Source of the DNA: Burkholderiales bacterium
GTDB taxonomy: Bacteria > Pseudomonadota > Gammaproteobacteria > Burkholderiales > Casimicrobiaceae
DNA: 41,609 bases
NCBI GenBank assembly: GCA_020845855.1
Contig: JADLEZ010000447.1
Span: 1 to 41,609, forward strand
Direction: 5' to 3'
Shown: positions 14,529 through 23,514 of the stretch, piece after piece
Layout: each line of letters opens with the position of its first letter
Numbering within the stretch: position 1 is the stretch's first letter
Made by a program: the position numbers and the translations under genes
The notes under the pieces: generated by a model
The model's input: only the letters and a program-made list of their open reading frames with translations
Told to the model about the DNA's origin: nothing
Databases searched by the model: none

Positions 14529-14852
14529 ATGTGCGGCAACGACGGCATCTTCCACGGGTCGCTGAAGGATCCGTACTTCGGCAAGCGCAAGCGCAAGGTA
14601 TCGACCGAGACGGTCGATCCTGCTGAGGCTGAGCGCATCCGCATCGAGCAGGAAGCGGCGACTGCCGCCAACCTGCAGACCGCCGCGACCCGCCGGCGCC
14701 GGCGCCAGGGTTCGCTCCTCGGGGCCGGCCGGTCGGTCATGGGTGCTGCGTCGGGGAGCGGTGCGGCCTCGGGGGGCGGCAGCGTACTCGCGGGCGGCGC
14801 TGAGTCCTTCGGCGCGGGCAGCGGCTTCGATCGGTTCGATATCGGCTTCTGA
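14529..14852 (+). CDS. Small Gly/Arg-rich protein preceding the portal
   Basis: 107 residues. Starts MCGNDGIFHGSLKDPYFGKRKRK, then a coiled segment (PAEAERIRIEQEAATAANLQTAA), an Arg cluster (TRRRRRQGSL) and a Gly/Ser-rich tail ending FDRFDIGF. Similar small basic proteins accompany portals in podovirus genomes. It is spaced 7 bases from the previous gene and 2 bases from the portal. Function unknown; DNA or head contact is suggested by the basic cluster only. Confidence 0.6.
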   Translation: MCGNDGIFHGSLKDPYFGKRKRKVSTETVDPAEAERIRIEQEAATAANLQTAATRRRRRQGSLLGAGRSVMGAASGSGAASGGGSVLAGGAESFGAGSGFDRFDIGF

Positions 14853-14854
14853 GC

Positions 14855-16450
14855 ATGGACGCCAAGCAGCTCGAGCGGCGGCACGCCGCGATGAAGGCGG
14901 CCCGCGCCAAGCACGAATCAGTCTGGCGCGATTGCCTCGATCACACGTTTCCATACCGCGGCGACGGCTTCGGCCGCACTGACACAAGTGCGGTCGCCGG
15001 CGCCGAGCGCCGCGCGCGCCTGGTCGATGGCACCGGCGCGGATTCGGCGCGCATCCTCGCCTCGGCGATCATGGGCGGGGTCACGCCGGCCAACTCGCGC
15101 TGGTTCGCGCTCGAGCTGCCGAAGGCGCAGGGGGATGAGCGCGTCTGGCTCGATGAAACCGCCGATCGGCTCTGGCGCAACATCCACGGCGCGAACTACG
15201 ACGCGGCAGGGTTCGAAGCGATCCTCGACGCGGTCTCAATCGGCTGGTTCGTGCTCTACATCGACGAAGAACCTGGCGGCGGCCTGCGCTTCGATGCCTG
15301 GCCCGCGGCGCAGTGCTGCGTCAGCGCAAGCAAACCCGGCGGCCGCATCGACACGATCTACCGCGAGTACGAGCTCACGGCCGAGCAGGCGCTCGCCGAG
15401 TTCGGCGGTGCGATCTCGGAGAAGACGCGCGAGCTGGCGGAATCCAAGCCCGACACGCTGGTGACGTTCCTGCATGCACTGCAGCCGCGGCCGGAAGGGC
15501 GTTCGGATGCGATCTTCGCGCGCGACCTGCCGTTCGCCTCGTTCCACGTGGAGCTGAAAGCGGCGCGGATCGTGCGCGAGAAGGGCTATCACGAGTTCCC
15601 CTGCGTGGCGCCGCGCTGGCAGCTGCTGCCCGCGTCGCACTACGCGGTTGGCCCGGCGGCGGATGCGCTGCCCGACATGCGCACGCTCAACGAGATCAAG
15701 CGCATGGAGCTCGCGGCCGCGGACATTGCCGTGTCCGGCATGTGGAAGGCCGTCGACGACGGCGTGCTCAACCCGCGCACCGTGAAGATCGGGCCGCGCA
15801 AGATCGTGGTGATGGCGGACATTAAATCGATGGAGCCGCTCGAGACCGGCTCCGACTTCAACGTGGCCTTCGCCGCCGAGGAGCGCCTGCAGGCCGCGAT
15901 CCGCCGCATCTTCATGGCCGATCAGCTGCAGCCCCAGGACGGCCCGCAGATGACGGCATACGAGGTGCACGTGCGCGTCGGCCTCATCCGTCAGCTGCTC
16001 GGGCCGGTCTACGGGCGCCTGCAGGCGGAGTTCCTGCAGCCGATGATCGAGCGCTGCTTTGGGCTTGCCTACCGCGCCGGGGCGCTGCCGCCTGCACCGG
16101 AAGGCTTGCGCGATCGCTCGGTGTCGATCAAGTACGTGAGCCCGCTCGCCCGCGCCCAGTCGCTCGAGGACGTCTCGGCGATGGATCAGTACGAGACGGT
16201 GCTGATGAACGAGGCCGAAGTCGAGCCGTCGATTCTCGACAACTACGACTTCGACGAGGCGGCGCGCACGCGCGCGCAGCTGCTCGGCGTGCCGGCAAAG
16301 CTCACCCGCAACGCTCGTGACGTCGAGCAGCGTCGCCGAGCTCGCGCGGAGGCGCAGCGTGAGCAGGACGCGCGCATGGTTGAGGCTGAGGGCGCGACCG
16401 CCATGGCGCAGGCCGCGGGCGAGCGCATTGGGCGTCAGGTCGCGGTATGA
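14855..16450 (+). CDS. Portal (head-to-tail connector) protein, T7 gp8-like
   Basis: 531 residues, close to T7 gp8 (536). Twelve copies would form the portal ring for DNA packaging and tail attachment. Family features: N-terminal RHAAMKAARAKHESVWRDCLDHTFP, DGTGADSARILASAIMGGVTPANSRWFAL, and later YHEFPCVAPRWQLLPASHYAVGPAADALPDMRTLNEIKRMEL and ERLQAAIRRIFMADQLQ. C-terminal ~50 residues form a charged helix (RARAEAQREQDARMVEAEGA). This connector type marks the phage as short-tailed. Stop overlaps the next start. Confidence 0.93.
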   Translation: MDAKQLERRHAAMKAARAKHESVWRDCLDHTFPYRGDGFGRTDTSAVAGAERRARLVDGTGADSARILASAIMGGVTPANSRWFALELPKAQGDERVWLDETADRLWRNIHGANYDAAGFEAILDAVSIGWFVLYIDEEPGGGLRFDAWPAAQCCVSASKPGGRIDTIYREYELTAEQALAEFGGAISEKTRELAESKPDTLVTFLHALQPRPEGRSDAIFARDLPFASFHVELKAARIVREKGYHEFPCVAPRWQLLPASHYAVGPAADALPDMRTLNEIKRMELAAADIAVSGMWKAVDDGVLNPRTVKIGPRKIVVMADIKSMEPLETGSDFNVAFAAEERLQAAIRRIFMADQLQPQDGPQMTAYEVHVRVGLIRQLLGPVYGRLQAEFLQPMIERCFGLAYRAGALPPAPEGLRDRSVSIKYVSPLARAQSLEDVSAMDQYETVLMNEAEVEPSILDNYDFDEAARTRAQLLGVPAKLTRNARDVEQRRRARAEAQREQDARMVEAEGATAMAQAAGERIGRQVAV

Positions 16451-17628
16451 CCAAAGACGCGCGGCCGAAGGTCTGGACACCAATCATCTGGAGCGATGGC
16501 TCTCAGCGCTCCTACGTCGAGCCGCCAGCGCCTTCGAATACCTTCAGTTGGAATCCCGGCTACGGTGTGCGCACGAACAAGCAGCCCTACGCCGAACTGC
16601 TCTCGACCCAATTGGCTGAGTACGACGAGATCGCGAGCGACGTCGGCAGCAACATCGGATTCATTGCCACGCAATTCGCCTGGGGCGACCTCGAACCCAG
16701 CAAGGGCAGCTACGGCGCCGGTCTCGACTTGATCCACCAGCACCTTGATCGCTGCAAGACCAACGGCCACCGGCTCGGGATTCAGCTGAAGACCCGAAAG
16801 TTCGGTGGCTCGAGCGTGCCGAGCACGCCGCAGGCGAACATGCGTGCGACGCCCGACTGGCTCATCAACGAGGGCCGAGTCAAGGTCTGCACGGACGGCG
16901 GCGGCGAGGGCGCTACGCTCCACGACGCGCAGACCATGGATTACTTGCTCGCGTTGATCGCCGCGATCGCCGGCGAGTTCGACGCCGATCCCATGGTCGA
17001 GTTCTTCGAGTTCGGAGAACTCTCGTATTCCCAATGGGGCGACCCCGCATTCACTCAGGAAAACTACATCGCCCAGGTCAATCGACTGTGCGATGCGCTG
17101 CCGGGCCTCTGGACGAAGAAGATCGCCGGCCCTGGCATCAACTACGTCTGGGGGCACAATCAGACGGTGACGTACGCGCTGCGCTCGCACGCGCTGGGCA
17201 ACGCCATCAGCGCGCCGGATGCGATCGTCTACGACGCGAACCCGGCCGGCTCAGGTTGGACGTATGGCGCGTCCTGGGGCATGCTCGGAATCGCCGGCTA
17301 CACCTGGAACGGCGCCGAATGGGTAAAGACAAACCCGGACCGGCGCCTCGAGGCGGCCAGCAAGTACGAAATGCAGGTGGTGCCCAACACCTCGCTCACG
17401 GCGGCGATCTACGCGGACCACGCGGCCGACGTGTTGAAGTGTACGCACTTCATCTACACGAAGATGAACAGCACCGCCGAAGCCTACGGCGCGGCAGGCT
17501 GCGCGTGGAACACGCCCAACGGCGTCAAGCAGTACCTCAACAACCTGGCCACCCGCCGCGCGCTGCGCACCGCATTCCCGTCGAAGCTCGCTGAGCGTGG
17601 CGTCACTCCGATCACGGGGGAGACGTGA
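16447..17628 (+). CDS. Glycoside hydrolase-like TIM-barrel protein in the virion module
   Basis: 393 residues from ATG 16447, overlapping the portal stop. The pattern NIGFIATQFAWGDLEPSKGSYG (about 69-90), LIHQHLDRCKTNGHRLGIQLKTRKF and VEFFEFGELSYSQWGD (about 184-198, candidate acid E191) resembles clan A glycosidase barrels (the WGDLEPSKGSY step and the acid after strand 4). No signal peptide. Probable role: capsule or LPS degradation or decoration during adsorption, but catalysis is unproven and the exact GH family is not recognised. Unusual directly behind a portal gene. Confidence 0.6.
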   Translation: MTKDARPKVWTPIIWSDGSQRSYVEPPAPSNTFSWNPGYGVRTNKQPYAELLSTQLAEYDEIASDVGSNIGFIATQFAWGDLEPSKGSYGAGLDLIHQHLDRCKTNGHRLGIQLKTRKFGGSSVPSTPQANMRATPDWLINEGRVKVCTDGGGEGATLHDAQTMDYLLALIAAIAGEFDADPMVEFFEFGELSYSQWGDPAFTQENYIAQVNRLCDALPGLWTKKIAGPGINYVWGHNQTVTYALRSHALGNAISAPDAIVYDANPAGSGWTYGASWGMLGIAGYTWNGAEWVKTNPDRRLEAASKYEMQVVPNTSLTAAIYADHAADVLKCTHFIYTKMNSTAEAYGAAGCAWNTPNGVKQYLNNLATRRALRTAFPSKLAERGVTPITGET

Positions 17629-19304
17629 GCGCTAGCTTCTTCGGCTATGCGGCGAACCCCGCTAACGGGGGTGACGTCCGCGACGGCGCGATACCGGTGG
17701 CAATCACGCCGCCAGCCGCGATGCTCGAGGGAGACCTGGTCTACGTCGAGGTTACCCAGCGAGATCCCGGCGCCACGCTATCGATCGCCGAGGATGGTGG
17801 GCAGACGTGGAATGCGATTGCGCCATACTCGTCCGGGTCGCAGCGCAAGCGCACGTTCTGGTGCGTTTATAACGGGACCTGGGAGGCGAACCCGAGCTGG
17901 ACGACCAGTTTTCAAGCGGGTCTGCACTTCTCGGTGCAGATGCTGGTTTTTCGTCCGAGCGGGACGCCCACTTGGGCAGTTGACGTCGTGCAGGCCTCGG
18001 GCTACGCCGTGCCGAGCTCTCCCTTCGATGTCACGGCGACCGGACAGACCGCGACGGACTCCGGCGTCACTATCGCAACGTGGTTCAACACCGGTTACGA
18101 CGGCGAGCCCTTCACGCTGCAGACCGGCGGTTGGTCGAACCCGGGCGGCGTCGCGCAGTTCCGCAACACCAAGGCGAGCCCGACTGGCAACGAGCAAAGC
18201 ATATCGATTGCCTACAAGCTCAACAGCGGCGCGGGCGCGACCGGCAATGTCGCCAATCGCGTCACCCAGGCCGTCACGACTCTCTGGACCGTCATCACGT
18301 TCAAGGATCAGAGCTCCGCGGCACCGAGCCCGACCGACGTCGATACCGACGAGATCATCCTTGGTGGGCAGGTTGACGTCGTCGTCACCGGCTCGAACTT
18401 CGGCGCGAGCCAGGGCGCAGGTTCGGTCACGCTGCGCCAAGGAAGCGTCGCGGTCACGCAGACCATCGACTCTTGGGCGGCGGCCTCCATCCAGTTCGAT
18501 ACCGTCTTCGAGACCGCAGGGGCCGACCTGAAGCATGGCGCGGCGAGCTTGCGTGTCACCGATAACGGCGGCGCGTACGGCTCCATCGCCATTACGATCC
18601 ACCCGCCGGCCGGCCATCTCTACGTCGATCTCATTTCGATCGCGGCCGCGGGCGCGCTCGAAGCGCTGCCCACGCTCGTCGCCGGCGACCAGCTGCAGGT
18701 TCGCGGCGTCGGCGGCGGCGCCGCTCCCGCGGGTCTCTTCGTCAACGCGGACGGCGCCTACGGTTTCCTCTCGGGCTACACGCCCACGGCCTTCGAGTTC
18801 CGAGTTTGGGCGGCCTCTGACCAAACCTGGGGCGCCTGGGCAACTGTGGAGCCCACCGACACGGTTCCGGCGGCGTTCGACTTCGTCGACCAAGTCGGCC
18901 AGGAGCTCTCGGTAATCACCGAGTCGGCGCAGATCACCGTCAGCGGTATCAATGCGCCCGCGCCAATCATCGTGGCGAACGGCGAAATGCGGATTGACGC
19001 CGGCCCGTGGATCGGCGGCCAGAGCTCCATCGCCCCGGGCCATACCCTCCAGCTCCGGCACGCGACCGCGAACACCGCGGACACCCTGGTGGTGACGACG
19101 GTCACGATCGGCGGCCTCGCCGCCGACTGGTCGACCAGGACCAAGGCGCTTCCGCCCGAAGAGGAGCAGGAAAGCCCGCCGACCGAGCTGCCGCCGACCG
19201 ACTCGCCGCGACCGACCACGATCGAAGAGGCCTTCGTCATCGACTACGGCGGCACTCCCGATGACATCACGATCCGGCTGCGCCGGCGCCAGCCGAGGAG
19301 CTAA
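17625..19304 (+). CDS. Multidomain beta-rich structural protein with IPT/TIG-like repeat
   Basis: 559 residues starting at GTG 17625 (GTGA overlap). The N-terminal 225 residues (TPPAAMLEGDLVYVEVTQRDPG... TLWTVITFKDQSS) look like a jelly-roll module found in phage fibres. About 240-325 (EIILGGQVDVVVTGSNFGASQGAGSVTLRQG) resembles an IPT/TIG Ig-like fold. A similar beta domain follows at about 420-500, then a Pro/Glu-rich hinge and a C-terminal FVIDYGGTPDDITIRLRRR. Probably a virion surface or host-contact protein. Family assignment is by pattern only. Confidence 0.6.
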   Translation: MSASFFGYAANPANGGDVRDGAIPVAITPPAAMLEGDLVYVEVTQRDPGATLSIAEDGGQTWNAIAPYSSGSQRKRTFWCVYNGTWEANPSWTTSFQAGLHFSVQMLVFRPSGTPTWAVDVVQASGYAVPSSPFDVTATGQTATDSGVTIATWFNTGYDGEPFTLQTGGWSNPGGVAQFRNTKASPTGNEQSISIAYKLNSGAGATGNVANRVTQAVTTLWTVITFKDQSSAAPSPTDVDTDEIILGGQVDVVVTGSNFGASQGAGSVTLRQGSVAVTQTIDSWAAASIQFDTVFETAGADLKHGAASLRVTDNGGAYGSIAITIHPPAGHLYVDLISIAAAGALEALPTLVAGDQLQVRGVGGGAAPAGLFVNADGAYGFLSGYTPTAFEFRVWAASDQTWGAWATVEPTDTVPAAFDFVDQVGQELSVITESAQITVSGINAPAPIIVANGEMRIDAGPWIGGQSSIAPGHTLQLRHATANTADTLVVTTVTIGGLAADWSTRTKALPPEEEQESPPTELPPTDSPRPTTIEEAFVIDYGGTPDDITIRLRRRQPRS

Positions 19305-19344
19305 GCGTGCCATCACTCACTTCGTTCGGACGGTGGGATTGACC

Positions 19345-21171
19345 ATGCGTACACGTCTCGCTCTTGTTCTCCTCGCGCTCGCCGGCACGGCGCAGGCCGC
19401 GACGGTCGCCACGGTCACGCCAGGGGACTGGCCGCTGTACCGTGGTGCGTCCATCGTGAGCCGGCACGCGACGCTCGATGCGTGCGTGGAGGCTGCGAAG
19501 GCGCTGGCCGTGACGCGCTCATACACTTGCCGCACCTCGGCGGGTGTCGCAGTGGTGGTGACGGTCGACCCGCCGCCGCCTGCCGTCACGGCGACGATCA
19601 GCGCAAGCCCGAACCCGGTCGCGGCGGCCGGTGCGTCGACCACCCTCACCTGGGCGAGCACGGGCGCCGCGTCCTGCACGCTCTCGGCGCTCGGCCAGTC
19701 GCAGGCGGTGCCGACCTCGGGCAGTGTCTCGGCGCCTGTCCCGCAGCCGCTGACGGCCACGGTGACGTGCGGCGGCGCGAGTGCATCGGTGGACGTGACC
19801 ATCGCGAGCGCGCCGCCTGCGCCGTCTGACAGCGACGGAGACGGCATCCCGGACTCATCGGACGCTTGCCCGACGGTGGCCGGTGTCGCGCCGGACGGCT
19901 GCCCGGTCGTCACGCCGCCGCCGGTCGACCCGCCGCCTGCCGGTGCGCGCTGGGCCGCCCCCTCGGGCTCGGGCTCGGCCTGCGCCGAGGCGGCGCCGTG
20001 CTCGCTCGATACCGCGCTGTCGGTCGTGGGGACCGTGGTGCTGAAGGACGGCACGTACCCGGCCATCGGCTGGAACGGCTCCGCCGAGCCGCGCCGGCTG
20101 CTCTCGGGCGCGACGCTGCGGGCGCAGAACCCCGGCGGCGCGGTCGTCAACGGCATCTGGATCGGCCGCAGCTCGCGCAAGGACTCGAACATCCGCGTCG
20201 AGGGCGTGCGCATCGAGGGCGGCGCGCTGCTCTACAACACGCAGCGCGTGACACTGAAGGCGGTCGGCGTCCACGGACCCTTGAGCATCGGCACGAACGA
20301 TCATACCCAGGGCAACACGGACAACCTGATCGAGGACGTTTGGGTCTGGGCGTCGGGCCAGCGGCTTATCGCGAGCAACTACCGGAGTGATCGCAACGTC
20401 TGGCGCCGCGTGATCGTGCGCGGCGACGGCTGCGGCACCTCGGGCTGCTCGGGCTCGGGCAACCCGAACGTCGGCGTCACGATCTACGACTCGTCCGACG
20501 TGAGCTTCCAGAACGTGTTGGTGCTGGATCGCGTGCTCGCGGGCAGTGACAGTCCCTATGCGGACTTCGCGTGCGCGCAGCACACGCCGAACCAGTACCT
20601 GTGGGGTCGCAACGAGTGGCTCGGTATCGTCTCGCTGAACGCGCCGGACCAGGCGCTCTATTGCGAGCCCGACCAGGTGATCGCGGGCGTGGTGTCCGCC
20701 ACGATCCGCGACGCACTGCTGTGGAACGGCTACGGCCTCAACCTCGCGCGCCAAGGGCGTTTCGTCGTGGACGGCGCGATCATCACGAACAAGGGGCAGG
20801 GTGACGGCGTGCGAGTCGCGCCGGAGTTGTCCGGCAGCGGCACCACAGTCGCGCGCGTGACGGTCGGCGGCTCGGGCCGCTATGCGGTGAATTCCGCAGT
20901 CGCGCCGACCGACTGCAACGTGTCGGGCTCGTGGCAGTCGGCCTATAACCAGACGCCCTGCTCGCCCTCGGGCAGCGCGGCGCCTGTGTGGACGCTGCCG
21001 CAGCGCTACGGCATCGACGGCACGCGCTACGGCGAGGCGGGTGTGACCGCGCCGCAGGGCGCGCTGCTGCCGTGGCCGAACGATGCGCGGATCAAGGCCG
21101 AGATGTGCGCGGACACCACGCGCGGCTTCTGCTCGGCGCCGTCTGTGTCGGAGTACCTTCGGACGCGGTAA
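19345..21171 (+). CDS. Secreted right-handed beta-helix protein with calcium-binding repeat
   Basis: 608 residues from ATG 19345. Clear signal peptide MRTRLALVLLALAGTAQA with AQA/AT cleavage; an Ig-like domain (about 80-155); a thrombospondin type 3-like calcium repeat (DSDGDGIPDSSDACP, about 162-176); a proline hinge; then a parallel beta-helix (about 205-540: VVLKDGTYPAIGW, NIRVEGVRIEGGALL, YDSSDVSFQNVLVLD). Such helices bind or cleave polysaccharide. A signal peptide on a gene within a virion cluster is unexpected: the product should leave the cytoplasm, suggesting a lysogenic conversion or envelope function. It could also be acquired host DNA. Confidence 0.7.
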   Translation: MRTRLALVLLALAGTAQAATVATVTPGDWPLYRGASIVSRHATLDACVEAAKALAVTRSYTCRTSAGVAVVVTVDPPPPAVTATISASPNPVAAAGASTTLTWASTGAASCTLSALGQSQAVPTSGSVSAPVPQPLTATVTCGGASASVDVTIASAPPAPSDSDGDGIPDSSDACPTVAGVAPDGCPVVTPPPVDPPPAGARWAAPSGSGSACAEAAPCSLDTALSVVGTVVLKDGTYPAIGWNGSAEPRRLLSGATLRAQNPGGAVVNGIWIGRSSRKDSNIRVEGVRIEGGALLYNTQRVTLKAVGVHGPLSIGTNDHTQGNTDNLIEDVWVWASGQRLIASNYRSDRNVWRRVIVRGDGCGTSGCSGSGNPNVGVTIYDSSDVSFQNVLVLDRVLAGSDSPYADFACAQHTPNQYLWGRNEWLGIVSLNAPDQALYCEPDQVIAGVVSATIRDALLWNGYGLNLARQGRFVVDGAIITNKGQGDGVRVAPELSGSGTTVARVTVGGSGRYAVNSAVAPTDCNVSGSWQSAYNQTPCSPSGSAAPVWTLPQRYGIDGTRYGEAGVTAPQGALLPWPNDARIKAEMCADTTRGFCSAPSVSEYLRTR

Positions 21172-21183
21172 TCGCGGATTGCC

Positions 21184-21792
21184 ATGGCCGTACTATTTTC
21201 TGACAACTTCAACCGTTCCGACGGCGGGCTAGGCTCGAACTGGACCAATCTGGCCTACGCCGCGCAGATCGTCAGCAATCAAGCGACTGGAAATTCAAGC
21301 GGGTCGGTCGTTCCGTACTGGAACGGCGGCACGATTGGCAGCGGGTATGCGCAGTGCACGCTTGTCAACAAGCCGAGCAGCGGAGGAAATCACTTCGTCC
21401 TGACGTGCGCTGTCAACATCAGCACGTTCAACGGCTATCAGTTCAAGACGACAGACACGACAGCGCAGATCGAGCGGATCGACAGTTCGACTCCGACGGT
21501 CCTCGGCGCGACGTTCAGCGCACCGGCTAACGGCGACGTCGTTCGATTTGAGCGGAACAACTCATCCGGCGACTGCATCGTCTACTACAACGGCTCGCCG
21601 GTAGCGACACGAAATGACTCGACGTACACCGCTGCCGGAAATCGCGCAGCGTTCAGTTTCAACACCAGTGCGGCCGGCACACTCGACAATTTCGAAGTCG
21701 GCGATCTGGACAGCGGCGGACAGCCTATGTCCCGACGCTGGGAAACCGTTCCTCACTTGGGCGGGCGCCGCCGGTTCGCCGCTTCCTTCTAA
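21184..21792 (+). CDS. LamG/concanavalin-like beta-sandwich protein (tail appendage?)
   Basis: 202 residues: LFSDNFNRSDGGLGSNWTNL... GSGYAQCTLVN... FVLTCAVNISTFNGYQFKTTDTTAQIERID... GDVVRFERNNSSGDCIVYYNGSPVATRND... DNFEVGDL. This is the usual order of a LamG/DUF1080-like carbohydrate-binding sandwich in phage appendages. Codons are visibly less GC-rich than in neighbours, which hints at later acquisition. Starts 12 bases after the beta-helix gene. Binding specificity unknown. Confidence 0.65.
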   Translation: MAVLFSDNFNRSDGGLGSNWTNLAYAAQIVSNQATGNSSGSVVPYWNGGTIGSGYAQCTLVNKPSSGGNHFVLTCAVNISTFNGYQFKTTDTTAQIERIDSSTPTVLGATFSAPANGDVVRFERNNSSGDCIVYYNGSPVATRNDSTYTAAGNRAAFSFNTSAAGTLDNFEVGDLDSGGQPMSRRWETVPHLGGRRRFAASF

Positions 21793-21807
21793 CCTGGAGA
21801 ACTCAAC

Positions 21808-22812
21808 ATGGCTGCTTCCGATTCCCGCCCGGTGCCGCGCAAGAACACGGCGTTCCGGGTGTACTTCCCGATCCTCGATGCGGACGGTGATCCGGTCTCG
21901 GGCGCCGCCGGCCTCGACTCCGAGCGCTCGATCGATGGCGCCGCCTTCGCCGACTGCACCAACGAGGCGACCGAGATCGGTTCGAGCGGCATCTACTACC
22001 TCGATCTCACGGCGTCCGAAATGAACGGCGACGGGGTGGTGGTGCGCATACAAACCAGCACCAGCGGCGCGAAGACGACGCCGATCATTCTGTACCCCGA
22101 GGAGCTCGGCGACCTGCGAGTCGACGTACAGATGATCTCGGGCGACTCGGCCGCAGCGGACAACCTCGAGGCCGCAGCGGACGGCACGGGCTACAACCTG
22201 GGTGGCGGAAGCGTTGTCGCGGCGAGCGTCACCGGCAACGTGAATGGCTCGGTGGCCTCGGTCGCCACGGGCGGCATCACCGCGGCTTCGATTGCGGCCG
22301 ACGCGATCGGCGCCTCGGAGCTTGCCGCAGATGCTGCCGCAGAGATCGCGGCTGCGGTCCGCACCGAGATCGCAACAGAGCTTGGCCGGGTCGATGCAAC
22401 GATCTCCAGTCGCGCCAGTCAGGTCTCAGTGACGACGATCGACGACTTCCTGGACACCGAGATCGCGCAGCTCGTGTCCGACGTCACCACGCTACTCGCT
22501 CGTCTGACCTCGGGCCGCGCTTCCGCGCTCGACAATTTGGACGCGACCGTGAGTTCTCGCGCTACGCCCGCCCAGGTCAACTCCGAGGTGGTCGACGCGA
22601 TCAACGTCGACACCTACGGCGAGCCCGGCTCCGTTCCGGCGGCGACCGTCAGCCTCGTCACGAAGATCAACTGGCTCTTCGCCCTGGCGCGCAACAGGAT
22701 CACTCAGACCAGCACGACCCAGGCGCTGCGTAACGATGGCGATACCTCCAACATTGCGACCGCGAGTGTCTCGGATGACGGCACGACCTTTGTGAGGGCC
22801 GAGTGGACCTGA
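21808..22812 (+). CDS. BppU-like fibre/baseplate-type protein
   Basis: 334 residues from ATG 21808, with GGAGA eight bases upstream. The N-terminal ~95 residues (RPVPRKNTAFRVYFPILDADGDPVSGAAGLDSERSIDG... GIYYLDLTASEMNGD) form the beta domain common in phage proteins; the middle has collagen-like stretches (VTGNVNGSVASVATGGIT) and heptads (ASELAADAAAEIAAAVRTEIATELGRVDATISSRA) likely to trimerise. Ends in a short beta domain. A virion structural role, possibly fibre or head decoration, is inferred. Confidence 0.65.
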   Translation: MAASDSRPVPRKNTAFRVYFPILDADGDPVSGAAGLDSERSIDGAAFADCTNEATEIGSSGIYYLDLTASEMNGDGVVVRIQTSTSGAKTTPIILYPEELGDLRVDVQMISGDSAAADNLEAAADGTGYNLGGGSVVAASVTGNVNGSVASVATGGITAASIAADAIGASELAADAAAEIAAAVRTEIATELGRVDATISSRASQVSVTTIDDFLDTEIAQLVSDVTTLLARLTSGRASALDNLDATVSSRATPAQVNSEVVDAINVDTYGEPGSVPAATVSLVTKINWLFALARNRITQTSTTQALRNDGDTSNIATASVSDDGTTFVRAEWT

Positions 22813-22831
22813 CGCAGCATTCGGCCGGTTC

Positions 22832-22850
22832 GGGCCTGGGGCGCAGGCCC
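22832..22850 (+). other. Hairpin after the fibre-like gene
   Basis: GGGCCTG-GGGCG-CAGGCCC forms a perfect 7-bp stem with a 5-base loop in the 73-base gap between genes. No T-run follows, so it is a weak or Rho-assisted terminator at most, or an mRNA processing/stability element. Confidence 0.4.
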
Positions 22851-22885
22851 ACGAGTTGCAGTGTTCATGCGCGGAGGATATAGCT

Positions 22886-23128
22886 ATGGCCATCGACACC
22901 CGCAACGAGAGGGCGGGGGCGCTGGCGATCGGTCTGCCGTTCGCACGTGTCTTTGACAATCCCGACAGCGGCTTCGGTCAGGGTGACCGGCAGCAGAGCG
23001 CGCTGGTCTTTCCCGGCATCTTGGCCGACTTCGGCGGCGTCACTGAGCAGCCGATCCGACGGCGCGCGATGTACGTCCCTGGCGCATGGAACAACCCGGG
23101 CATCTTCGGCCCGAAGGCCGCGACGTGA
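22886..23128 (+). CDS. Small late protein, paralogue A of a tandem pair
   Basis: 80 residues from ATG 22886, with GGAGG eight bases upstream. It contains RAGALAIGLPFARVFDNPDSGFGQGDRQQSALVFPGI, which aligns with the next gene product (LPFGRLFPETD...DRQQLALLYRPI). C-terminal RRRAMYVPGAWNNPGIFGPKAAT differs. Probably a minor head-assembly protein by location. GTGA overlap couples it to paralogue B. Confidence 0.6.
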   Translation: MAIDTRNERAGALAIGLPFARVFDNPDSGFGQGDRQQSALVFPGILADFGGVTEQPIRRRAMYVPGAWNNPGIFGPKAAT

Positions 23129-23514
23129 CGGTGCGCGACGATCGCAGCAGCGCGCTACTCGTCGCGCTGCCCTTCGGCCGTCTCTTCCCAGAGACGGATG
23201 GCGCGCTCGAAGCGCTCGACCGGCAGCAGCTCGCGCTGCTCTACCGGCCGATCCCCGCGGGCTCCGGGATCCCGCAGACGCCGACCGAGGTCGTGAATTC
23301 GTCGATCGACAACTGGCATGTGATCGACTACTGGCAGCGCAGGACCCGCCCGATCACATCGATCGAGTGGCGCTTCCTGAAACAGGTGTTCGACGTTTGG
23401 CGTCGCAGCGATCGGAAGGCGCGGCGTGACGAACGGCTGCGCCGCGCGCTCGAGCGCCGCTTCACTCGCGACCTAACCCCCCGCCGCAGAAGAGTGGGAG
23501 ACCTCTATGTCTGA
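23125..23514 (+). CDS. Small late protein, paralogue B of a tandem pair
   Basis: 129 residues from GTG 23125 (overlapping the stop of paralogue A), not the track start. The N-terminal half shares LPFxRxF...DRQQxAL with paralogue A; the C-terminal half (DNWHVIDYWQRRTRPITSIEWRFLKQVFDVWRRSDRKARRDERLRRALERRF) is basic and helical. It overlaps the next gene by eight bases. Role unknown; a head-assembly accessory is plausible. Confidence 0.55.
   Translation: MTVRDDRSSALLVALPFGRLFPETDGALEALDRQQLALLYRPIPAGSGIPQTPTEVVNSSIDNWHVIDYWQRRTRPITSIEWRFLKQVFDVWRRSDRKARRDERLRRALERRFTRDLTPRRRRVGDLYV

Noticed and set aside
15236-16483. 415-residue minus-strand ORF opposite the portal
   Set aside because: Shadow of the T7-type portal; no start signal or motif.
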